A DNA stretch of 34,901 nucleotides from positions 1 to 34,901 of the forward strand of contig NZ_FNRG01000030.1 of assembly GCF_900107835.1 (NCBI RefSeq), given 5' to 3'. The number at the start of each line of letters is the position of its first letter. Positions within the stretch are counted from its first letter, which is position 1. The position numbers and the translations under genes are program-made. The notes beneath the pieces are model-generated. The model was not told where the DNA came from, searched no databases, and saw nothing but the letters and a program-made list of their open reading frames with translations. Below are positions 8,052 through 14,790 of the stretch, one piece after another. The DNA comes from Oribacterium sp. KHPX15 (lineage in GTDB: Bacteria > Bacillota > Clostridia > Lachnospirales > Lachnospiraceae).

Positions 8052-9419
8052 TTGTATATTGTAAGCCATATAAATATTACAAATACCAGACATTGGTCAT
8101 ATGGTTATTGCAACAATTATACTGTTTTGGCGTGGAAACTTTACAATGCTTCGCTATACAGAATCAGACAATGTTTTACAGGCTGGGATAAGTCTGTCCG
8201 TACGGTTAATGAAGCAGAGGTTTTTAAAGAGATCAAACTTCTTGAAAGCAGTTATCCTTCGATAAGGGTTAAGCGGGTTATTAGTTATTCTCATCTTGAA
8301 AAGCTCATGCGTGTAACAAAAAACCCTGATTTCTTTACATCACTTCCCATGCAGACAGCACAGGCAGTCGTAAAACAGGCAGTGCAGGACTTCAAGAACT
8401 GGCTTGCGACGATTAAGGATTATAAAAAGCATCCTGACAAATATCTTGGCAAACCTAAAATGCCGCATTACAAAAAGTCAGCCTGCACGGCTACGATCAC
8501 TAATCAGGATGCAGTTGTTTATGGGAGAGAGTTAAAGCTACCTCTTGTCAAAGAGAGGCTTAAAATAGCCAACATTCCTGCAAACAGCAAGCTTAAAGAA
8601 TTAAAGATTATCCCTTATTACGGAAGATTTATCATGTCGCTGACTTTTGAAAGTGACGATATCAATGTCAAAAACAATGGCCTTAACAAGGCAGGTATAG
8701 ACTTTGGAGTGGATAATATTGCAGCTATAGTATCAACGGATGGTTCATCCAGGATATACAAAGGCGGTGCTATTCTTTCCAAAAACGCTTATTATGCCAA
8801 AAACAAGGCTAAAGCCGTAAGCATAATCACAAAAGGTCATTCTAAAATGCATGCTGATTCAAAGCATCTAAGGCAGTTGGGTTATAACCACGCAAATTTT
8901 GTCAGGGACCAGATCCACAAAATCAGCCGCAGTATTGCTGATTACTGTTTAAGCCACGATGTAAGCCTGCTTGTACTTGGAGAAAATAAGTATTGGAAGC
9001 AGAGACTTAATATCGGTGATTCAAACAATCAGAATTTCGTCCAGATGCCAATAGCAAAGTTAAAGCAGATGATCCAGTATAAGGCTTCCATGGCGGGTAT
9101 AACCGTTGTACTACAGGAAGAAAGCTACACATCCAAAGCAAGTTTTCTTGATGGTGACTATATTCCCGTGTATGGAATTGATAATTATAATGCTGATTTT
9201 TCCGGTTCACGAATTAAACGTGGGCTTTATCGTAATGCGAACGGAACCGTTATAAATGCTGACATCAATGGAGCTGCAAACATTCTTAGAAAGGCTGACC
9301 CAAATGCGTGGCATTTAAACAAACTGGACAGCATTGAATTTCTCACAAATCCTGAAGTGTTAGGATTCCACGAACTGAATCCCCAAGGTATTCCGGTAAG
9401 ACGGATAAAGGCTGCGTGA
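8052..9419 (+). CDS. tnpB: TnpB-type RNA-guided nuclease with rearranged RuvC site and no zinc ribbon, 455 residues
   Basis: IS605 accessory protein, ancestor-type of Cas12: an RNA-guided endonuclease that uses an RNA made from the element's right end. RuvC-I is AGIDFGVDN with Asp217, and RuvC-III is INADINGAANI with Asp404. In RuvC-II the usual IEDL is LGEN, so the canonical Glu is replaced by Gly, although Glu311 follows directly. A second candidate acid, Glu356/357, lies in QEESYTSKAS. This matches the known TnpB subgroup with a relocated catalytic Glu. The segment between YTS and RuvC-III normally carries a CxxC...CxxC zinc ribbon; here it has no cysteine. AAGGAG lies 9 nt before a TTG at 8052, which supports that start. 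The first 25 residues are not clearly conserved, so a slightly later start is possible. Confidence 0.9.
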   Translation: MYIVSHINITNTRHWSYGYCNNYTVLAWKLYNASLYRIRQCFTGWDKSVRTVNEAEVFKEIKLLESSYPSIRVKRVISYSHLEKLMRVTKNPDFFTSLPMQTAQAVVKQAVQDFKNWLATIKDYKKHPDKYLGKPKMPHYKKSACTATITNQDAVVYGRELKLPLVKERLKIANIPANSKLKELKIIPYYGRFIMSLTFESDDINVKNNGLNKAGIDFGVDNIAAIVSTDGSSRIYKGGAILSKNAYYAKNKAKAVSIITKGHSKMHADSKHLRQLGYNHANFVRDQIHKISRSIADYCLSHDVSLLVLGENKYWKQRLNIGDSNNQNFVQMPIAKLKQMIQYKASMAGITVVLQEESYTSKASFLDGDYIPVYGIDNYNADFSGSRIKRGLYRNANGTVINADINGAANILRKADPNAWHLNKLDSIEFLTNPEVLGFHELNPQGIPVRRIKAA

Positions 9420-9556
9420 ACTAGCCTGTGTTGGTACGGACAGCTACAGAAAAAGAGCCATACTTTAAGTACAGCTCTTCTTGTAGTTCGAAAGACGTAA
9501 GTGTTACGACCGCCAAAGATACCACCTCTATAAGCCCGTCAGGGTGTTAGGGGTGG
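9420..9556 (+). ncRNA. Probable omega/re-RNA scaffold of TnpB, at the 3' end of tnpB
   Basis: In this family the guide RNA comes from the 3' end of tnpB and the right end of the element, with the guide just outside. Two nested structures are visible. One is a long hairpin at 9444-9486 (CTACA...AAGAGC pairing with GCTCTT...TGTAG). The other is the right-end hairpin at 9522-9556 with an inner CCCGTCAGGG. The guide would begin just after position 9556, in flanking DNA. The true 5' end may lie inside tnpB. Placement is by analogy and structure; expression is not shown. Confidence 0.5.
9522..9556. repeat. IS605 right-end hairpin
   Basis: CCACCTCTA and TAGGGGTGG form a 9-bp stem with one G-T pair. 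Inside it CCC and GGG enclose GTCA. It is the counterpart of the left-end hairpin at 7502-7537. Confidence 0.6.
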
Positions 9557-9658
9557 AGGTTCATCAGCAACTATAATGTTAGAGTGAAATCTATACATAA
9601 TTATAGTGAGAATACTGATATAATCATTATTTGCATCACAACTGGTCCGAGGTATTTT

Positions 9659-11416
9659 ATGGGTTTTATAAGAAAAATCTTTGATGTAGATAAAAAATCA
9701 GATGCTGGTTCGCTTAATGAGTCAGGTGACAAGACTTATGACAATACTCTTCATAAGACAATAAATGATGTTCCTGTCAAAACGGAGGCTCCAACAGTCC
9801 TTCGCCCTTGTCACAATCAAGGTTCCTTAGCAAACACGTCCTCTACGGATAAACGTTTATTCACGCCTTTAGAGGAACATGAAACCCTTGTATATCATAC
9901 TGATTGGGGAAAGCGAGATTATGACGTTTCAGAAATTCAGCTAAGAACCATGTACAACAACAGGGAAACTGATGAGATGAGTAAAGATTTTAAGAAAATC
10001 ATTACTGAAAATCTTGCTGTGAGAAATCTCTGCGATGCTGCTCGGGAGTATGGATTCTACAGTACATTTATTGTCGGTGACCGCCATACATATTTTGTAT
10101 ACGGAACAGATAACGAATACATCAATACAACAGAGTTTGTCGAGCATAACGGAAGACTATTCCCCCTTGAGTTTGTCTTAGAAAACGGATATTCATATTC
10201 TGAGTTTTTCTGCTGTTTTAAATGGACTGCTGTTAATATTGATGCTTTTCTTGATCCACGTAGTCATGAAACTGACAGGACTTCAAAACTTCTTTTCATG
10301 ATTATGGCTGACCTTGAATTTTTGCTTACTACATATAAGCGCTATAACCTTGAGGTCCCGGAGTATGTTTTATGGGACCAGTCAACCGTTAACTATATAC
10401 ATGTCTGTGATGCCGTAGTTGCAAACCCACAGCAGAACGGTACGATCAAAAACCATTATGCCGATGTGCTTGTTAAAACACTAAAGGATATAGCTGTATG
10501 GTGCTATCCTGCAAGAAACAATGAGAGCATTGGATATCTCGCGTTCATCCTGGGGACCAGATATAACGTTTTTCATGGCATTAAAGGCGGAGCACACAAA
10601 ATCTATACTTCCCAAAAGAACTGGAATGATTTTGTGTGGCAGGCAGAAGCAACGAATCCAAAGGCTTTCTATGACTCTTCCTTTAGTCCAGAAGAAGCAG
10701 AATTCATACTTAAAGGAATGAGAGAACGATGGGCGCCTTGCCGTGTAGTTGAGAAAAACTCCACTATTACTAAAATGGAAATAGATACAGCACTCAGTTC
10801 CACGCTCTATAATGAAGACTCAAAAAAACATTTTGTGAGCAAAGAAGTGACATTAAGATACTGTGCTTTTGATGAAGGTTTAGTTGATTATCTTAGCGAG
10901 GAATATACAGAACAGGTACTTTCAAAAGAGTGTATGGATTATGGTGACCAGCTTATTAAGGAGCTTGATTCTGACGAGATGGCAGCTACAACATCACACA
11001 CAGGTATTGGAATGATTACCGTCAAACCATATGAGCTTGAAGGGTTAATGGATTTAGCATTAGAATATCATGTTAATTTTGGGCATCCAAGATCATGGAG
11101 ATTCCGTAGAACGTTCAAGGACGGAATTGTTTTTGTCTACCAGTACCATGATATCCCTGTTGTTAACAGTTTCGGATCAAATGGTTCAGGCCACAGGGCC
11201 TGCTCTATGACAAACTCCTTCTCTGAACTCCGTGTGCGTACACCTGCTTATAACGGAAAGATATGGCTGGCTGAACAATCCTATCAAAGTGGTGCCTCTC
11301 ATCCTATCCCATATTCAAATTACACACAATACCTCATTGACAGAGGGTTCCTAGTATCTAATGACGGCATGGATATTCCGATACCGGACGAAGCAACATT
11401 AAAGGAACATACCTGA
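9659..11416 (+). CDS. Unknown protein, 585 residues
   Basis: I do not recognise this protein. The start at 9659 is preferred because GAGGT lies 5 nt before it; the frame extends 25 codons upstream without a good ribosome site. The first 90 residues are polar and probably disordered. The remainder is a globular, aromatic-rich alpha/beta sequence with no signal peptide, no transmembrane helix and no recognised nucleotide- or metal-binding motif. Charged helical stretches occur near 380-470. The gene lies alone, just right of the IS605 element and convergent with the methyltransferase operon. It ends in a very strong hairpin. Its promoter region may have been altered by the IS insertion, since the IS right end is only about 100 bp upstream. 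Confidence 0.75.
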   Translation: MGFIRKIFDVDKKSDAGSLNESGDKTYDNTLHKTINDVPVKTEAPTVLRPCHNQGSLANTSSTDKRLFTPLEEHETLVYHTDWGKRDYDVSEIQLRTMYNNRETDEMSKDFKKIITENLAVRNLCDAAREYGFYSTFIVGDRHTYFVYGTDNEYINTTEFVEHNGRLFPLEFVLENGYSYSEFFCCFKWTAVNIDAFLDPRSHETDRTSKLLFMIMADLEFLLTTYKRYNLEVPEYVLWDQSTVNYIHVCDAVVANPQQNGTIKNHYADVLVKTLKDIAVWCYPARNNESIGYLAFILGTRYNVFHGIKGGAHKIYTSQKNWNDFVWQAEATNPKAFYDSSFSPEEAEFILKGMRERWAPCRVVEKNSTITKMEIDTALSSTLYNEDSKKHFVSKEVTLRYCAFDEGLVDYLSEEYTEQVLSKECMDYGDQLIKELDSDEMAATTSHTGIGMITVKPYELEGLMDLALEYHVNFGHPRSWRFRRTFKDGIVFVYQYHDIPVVNSFGSNGSGHRACSMTNSFSELRVRTPAYNGKIWLAEQSYQSGASHPIPYSNYTQYLIDRGFLVSNDGMDIPIPDEATLKEHT

Positions 11417-11426
11417 TTCTTTAACT

Positions 11427-11466
11427 ATATATATCGGCAATATTTTCAAATATTGCCGATATATAT
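11427..11466. terminator. 19-bp perfect hairpin between convergent genes
   Basis: Positions 11427-11445 are the exact reverse complement of 11448-11466, with only two bases between. The arms contain TCGGCAATATTT and AAATATTGCCGA. No long U-run follows on either strand. It lies 10 bp after the plus-strand gene and about 30 bp beyond the minus-strand 26-codon ORF, so it could end both transcripts. Such a long perfect palindrome could also be a cruciform or a protein site. Confidence 0.6.
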
Positions 11467-11498
11467 GACATAATCACAATTTAAAGAAGCATTGGACG

Positions 11499-11579
11499 CT
11501 ATCCGTTCAAAATAACAGGCTGTGTAACATCATATCTCTTAGTTGGCGCTTCCAGATTCCCATAAGATTCGATAGGCAT
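11499..11579 (-). CDS. Possible 26-residue small protein at the end of the methyltransferase operon
   Basis: ATG at 11579, stop TAG at 11499-11501. The translation begins MPIESYGNLEAP and ends VTQPVILNG. AAGGAAG lies about 10 nt upstream, within the end of the preceding gene, and the start is only 9 bp after that gene's stop. Third-position choices look like those of real genes here. No cysteine, no hydrophobic segment. It may be a short peptide made with the three methyltransferases, or the remnant N-terminus of a longer lost gene. No function can be assigned. Confidence 0.35.
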   Translation of the reverse strand: MPIESYGNLEAPTKRYDVTQPVILNG

Positions 11580-11588
11580 TTGATTAGA

Positions 11589-12095
11589 TCACTTCCTTTT
11601 TCTTTTCCACGGAATGCATCTATTAACGTGTTTCTTATATTCAGTGTATTCGTTACCATAAAGGTGTGTTAACCATTTTTCCTCTGTGTTAACCAGAATA
11701 ACGGTCATGACGAGCCAGTTAATCAGTGGAAGGAGAAGCATCCATGCATTATGCCACATGAGGATTATTCCTGAAAATGCTATCCACCATCCGCTATACA
11801 TAGGATTCCTAACTATCGAATATATCCCTTTTGTCTGAAGCCGATTCTCTGTTATTGAGTCATCCATATCCGACTTCACTGCTCCTATATACCAGATAGA
11901 TATACCGAAAATTATGAGCACCATTCCTATTAAACGAAAAACTATAATCCATTCGTCCTTCAGGGTTCCTAACTTTAACACATACCCAAACAGTATTACC
12001 CCTATGATATTAACAATAGCCATAGTTAAGACTAAATATGGACCAATTCCAAACAAAGGAAGTTTCTGGTCTTCCTTCATATAGTTTTTTAACAT
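11589..12095 (-). CDS. Membrane methyltransferase of the isoprenylcysteine / phospholipid N-methyltransferase type, 168 residues
   Basis: Small integral membrane protein with four to five predicted helices (about 18-38, 50-70, 105-120 and 123-140). It carries the C-terminal signature of the ICMT/PEMT families: GIYSIVRNPMYSGWW near residues 93-107, then EEKWL...YG.EY.EYKKHVNRCIP. In the family this motif binds S-adenosylmethionine at the membrane face. Substrates range from lipids to modified peptides and cannot be told from sequence. It lies 9 bp after the preceding methyltransferase and precedes the 26-codon ORF. The start at 12095 has a weak AAGG; Met6 is an alternative. Confidence 0.8.
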   Translation of the reverse strand: MLKNYMKEDQKLPLFGIGPYLVLTMAIVNIIGVILFGYVLKLGTLKDEWIIVFRLIGMVLIIFGISIWYIGAVKSDMDDSITENRLQTKGIYSIVRNPMYSGWWIAFSGIILMWHNAWMLLLPLINWLVMTVILVNTEEKWLTHLYGNEYTEYKKHVNRCIPWKRKRK

Positions 12096-12104
12096 CTTTA
12101 AACC

Positions 12105-12725
12105 TTATTTCCTTGCAACAACAGTAATCCACGGCTTATTCTCATGATGATATTTACTGACGCTTGAAAAACCCACATTTATCAATGCTTTTTCAATCTC
12201 ATCCAGGGTATAGCACTTCATCCCATCTATGATGTTCTCGAACTGCAGGCTTGCTTTATCGATACCATCTGCCTCATTGACAATTAAAAATGTCCCACCG
12301 GGCTTAATAGCTCTATGTACTTCTGAAAAGCATTTTTCAAGTCCCGGCCAGAAATATATAGTCTCAAAAGCTGTGGCAAGATCATACTTTTCGTCAAATC
12401 CAAGCTTTGATACATCACCCTTTTGTACCTTGCAGCGTCCCTTCTTTATCATTTCTTCATTGAATGCTGTGGCCTTCTCAACAGATACATCCGAATAATC
12501 AATGGCAGTGACAATTGATAAATAATATTTTTTCATAAGCTCATAGGCATTTCTTCCGCCACCGCACCCGATTTCCAGAATCTCTTCAGGAGTTATGTTC
12601 TCCAAATGTGATATGCCCCAGTCAGCCAATTTGGCGTGCCCACTGTTCATGGTATTTACCATCATCTTACCAAGGAATCCCTCCGGCTTTCTTGTCTGAT
12701 TTAAAAACTTTTTGATAAATCCCAT
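12105..12725 (-). CDS. Class I SAM-dependent methyltransferase, 206 residues
   Basis: Soluble Rossmann-fold methyltransferase. Motif I is ILEIGCGGGRNA near residues 48-59, the acidic end of strand 2 is AIDYSD near 74-79, and GDVSKLGF and the PGGTFLIVNE segment (near 142-152) follow in the usual order. Residues 140-206 give the C-terminal half of the fold. This is the family of small-molecule methyltransferases; the substrate is unknown. The stop of the preceding gene lies 3 bp before its start, so it is the middle gene of a tight operon of three methyltransferases. Confidence 0.88.
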   Translation of the reverse strand: MGFIKKFLNQTRKPEGFLGKMMVNTMNSGHAKLADWGISHLENITPEEILEIGCGGGRNAYELMKKYYLSIVTAIDYSDVSVEKATAFNEEMIKKGRCKVQKGDVSKLGFDEKYDLATAFETIYFWPGLEKCFSEVHRAIKPGGTFLIVNEADGIDKASLQFENIIDGMKCYTLDEIEKALINVGFSSVSKYHHENKPWITVVARK

Positions 12726-12728
12726 CTT

Positions 12729-13493
12729 TTATTTCCTCCCCACGAGAATTGCTGAGCCACTGAGTCCCATCCATGTTGACTCCCACTTTGACATGAACAT
12801 ACCGTCAGTAGTATCAACGAGCTTTACTTCTTCATATCCCATATCTTTAAGCTTCTTTACAAAGCTTTCCATGTCACCATATTTACTTTTAGACATGATA
12901 TCGTGTATTGCAAAAGTACCGCCCTTCTTCAAAGTACGCAGTGTTTCCAGTAGAAGTTCCTGTCTGTCCTTTGATTGGATGTTGTGATATACGTAATTAC
13001 TTGTCACAGCATCGAAAGTCTCATCAGGGAAATCGAGACTTATTGCATCTCCTTTTTGGAAAGTAGTGTTCGATACTCCTTCAGCCCGTGAATTACTTTC
13101 GCATAGTTCTTTACTGAAAGAAGCATATTCCTTTCCCCATCGATCAATCCCGATTACTTGAGCCGTCGGGTTCTTCTTTGCTACTGCTATACTTAGTGCC
13201 CCGCTTCCGCATCCTACATCAAGACATTTACCGCCATCAGGAATTCTTATGTACGAAGAAACACCATCTATTATCTGTTTTGACATTTGTCTTTTCCCGT
13301 CATAGGAAAAAGCTCTGTACAGTAAATACATCCACTGTGTCAAAAGTCCGCACATAATTGAAACAGCAAGCATTACTTTTCCGATTTTCTTTTTTACTCC
13401 AATCATCATAGTAATAATGGTTAAAACTACAGATACTGCTAGAGAACAAGCTATCATCCCTTTGGGCATCCAATTCTTATAGTCTGCTTTCAT
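12729..13493 (-). CDS. Membrane-anchored class I SAM-dependent methyltransferase, 254 residues
   Basis: Two N-terminal transmembrane helices (about residues 12-30 and 38-57) precede a methyltransferase domain: motif I KCLDVGCGSGALSIA near 88-102, VIGIDRW near 113, and GGTFAIHDIM near 195. The start at 13493 is chosen because AAGGGA lies 8 nt upstream; a start 16 codons earlier lacks a ribosome site. It is the first gene of the operon, followed by the soluble and ICMT-like methyltransferases. A membrane-tethered enzyme beside an ICMT-type enzyme suggests a lipid or membrane-bound substrate; this is inference. Confidence 0.85.
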   Translation of the reverse strand: MKADYKNWMPKGMIACSLAVSVVLTIITMMIGVKKKIGKVMLAVSIMCGLLTQWMYLLYRAFSYDGKRQMSKQIIDGVSSYIRIPDGGKCLDVGCGSGALSIAVAKKNPTAQVIGIDRWGKEYASFSKELCESNSRAEGVSNTTFQKGDAISLDFPDETFDAVTSNYVYHNIQSKDRQELLLETLRTLKKGGTFAIHDIMSKSKYGDMESFVKKLKDMGYEEVKLVDTTDGMFMSKWESTWMGLSGSAILVGRK

Positions 13494-13541
13494 AAGACTC
13501 TCCCTTCTGCCTAACATAATTATGCCTACATAATAACACAT

Positions 13542-13559
13542 TTAGTTAGCTATAACTAA
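13542..13559. promoter_or_regulatory. Palindromic operator candidate upstream of the methyltransferase operon
   Basis: TTAGTTA, 4 nt, TAACTAA: 7-bp perfect arms, about 50 bp before the operon start. Downstream of it on the minus strand is a -10-like TATTAT within TGTTATTATG, so the palindrome would lie near the -35. That is a typical place for a dimeric regulator. Confidence 0.4.
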
Positions 13560-13578
13560 CCTTTTATTTTTTATACAG

Positions 13579-13613
13579 AAAAAGGACCGGACATTGTAAA
13601 TATCCGATCCTTT
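13579..13613 (-). terminator. Intrinsic terminator of the recJ operon
   Basis: On the minus strand AAAGGATCGGA pairs with TCCGGTCCTTT (one G-U) around an 11-nt loop and runs into UUUUU. It lies 15 bp past the stop at 13629. Confidence 0.85.
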
Positions 13614-13628
13614 GTATGTTAATTGTTA

Positions 13629-14789
13629 TTAGGCAACAGGCTGTGGCTTGAACCTCCTAGCCATATCCTCTTTCCGTGCGTTTCCATACCACAGTCTCTT
13701 CACAGAATCATGGTTGAACCTCATCTGTTCGACAAACTGCGTAAATTCCTGTTCAGTCATGGTGAAGTCCTCTGTATCGATTCCCTTTGCGGGTTCTGAT
13801 ACCTTGCAGGCCCTAGCCATGTCCGGATTCTCTAATTCGCCAAGCATCTTCACAGGAGCATAGAAATTCTCCATGTGGAAGTTAAATGGCTGGTCTCTTG
13901 TTACGTCACAGGTAATTACTAACTTATACCACATACGGTAAATCGTATCGGTACCTGTCTTTCGGATGTCTCCTAATACCTTGACGAGTTTTTTACCACG
14001 AACGACGTACTCACCGCTAAACGGTTTCGTTGGATCATTGAACTCACCACCCTTTTTTGCAGAAGGATATATCCTTATTCCTCCGGCTGTACGCGTCTTG
14101 GCTGTCATCTGTTCTTCAGACGGACGAGCCTTGAAAAGAGCACTGTCCTTAAGTGAAAAGGTTATTGCAAAGGTGCTCGCCTTACTTTCATCGAAAGCAT
14201 TCATTTTAATATCCCTTGCTATCTGCGGGTCCATTAGCTCAAGTGCAGCATCGATTGCAGCAATGTCGTGAGCGTTGTTTTTGTATTTATCCTTTCCCGG
14301 AAGAAGAAATGCTCTCTGTCCAGCCATCTGTTTTAACAACGCAGGAAGGTCGGTAGCTCCAAGTATCAGGTCGCCGGGGTTCTGCTTTGCTTTTCCCCAG
14401 TTACCTACCTTCAATATATCAAAGGCCATAGTTTCCGAAGCTTCTGTCTTAGGTGTGGAAGCTGCCGGTGTAAACAATCCCTGCTCGTACATCATAATGA
14501 ACATAAGCGCATTATCGGCGCGCTTTGTAAAATCCGCCATATCCTGTTGAGGTATATTGGCATACAGAGAAATGTTTCTCATCTGCCCCTCATAATTAAC
14601 AACACGCTTAGATGTATCAAGTATATTCAGCTTATTTACCGAATACGGTGATAACACCTGAAGGAATGGTTTGTCATGACCGTCTTCAACCGGCGTATAC
14701 ATATCCTTTACGGATATGTTTTTCTCGTTTCTCTTTACTACTGCAAGCTGTCCTGCATATTCTCTGTTGTTTCTTTTTTCGTTTGTCAT
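13629..14789 (-). CDS. Unknown protein linked to recJ, 386 residues
   Basis: I do not recognise this protein. It is soluble, mixed alpha/beta, with no signal peptide or membrane helix. Residues 1-30 are basic; residues 60-115 include a segment about planktonic-looking short helices (ADFTKRADNALMFIMMYEQG); residues 215-300 are Lys/Arg-rich with beta-type alternation (GGIRIYPSAKKGGEFND, VVRGKKLVKVLGDI), which could bind nucleic acid. AAAGGAG lies 9 nt before the ATG, inside the end of recJ, and one base separates the recJ stop from the ATG. Translation is therefore probably coupled and a role in the same repair or replication process is likely by context. Confidence 0.75.
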   Translation of the reverse strand: MTNEKRNNREYAGQLAVVKRNEKNISVKDMYTPVEDGHDKPFLQVLSPYSVNKLNILDTSKRVVNYEGQMRNISLYANIPQQDMADFTKRADNALMFIMMYEQGLFTPAASTPKTEASETMAFDILKVGNWGKAKQNPGDLILGATDLPALLKQMAGQRAFLLPGKDKYKNNAHDIAAIDAALELMDPQIARDIKMNAFDESKASTFAITFSLKDSALFKARPSEEQMTAKTRTAGGIRIYPSAKKGGEFNDPTKPFSGEYVVRGKKLVKVLGDIRKTGTDTIYRMWYKLVITCDVTRDQPFNFHMENFYAPVKMLGELENPDMARACKVSEPAKGIDTEDFTMTEQEFTQFVEQMRFNHDSVKRLWYGNARKEDMARRFKPQPVA

Positions 14790-14790
14790 T

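Larger units (their letters stand above)
7493..9556. mobile_element. IS605-type insertion sequence (IS200/IS605 family), divergent tnpA and tnpB
   Basis: tnpA (minus) and tnpB (plus) diverge from a shared 78-bp intergenic region, the IS605 arrangement. The element is bounded by subterminal imperfect hairpins rather than terminal inverted repeats. On the left, CCACGTCCAT (7502-7511) pairs with ATGGGTGTGG (7528-7537), preceded by the small palindrome GGCATAATGCC (7493-7503). On the right, CCACCTCTA (9522-9530) pairs with TAGGGGTGG (9548-9556), with an inner CCC/GGG. Exact cleavage sites cannot be fixed from one copy, so the limits given are the outer hairpin edges. It sits between the giant-protein gene and the gene at 9659. 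Confidence 0.85.

Noticed and set aside
7974-8093. N-terminal extension of TnpA by 40 residues
   Set aside because: It lies upstream of the clear ribosome site for 7973, overlaps tnpB on the other strand, and has no similarity to the family.
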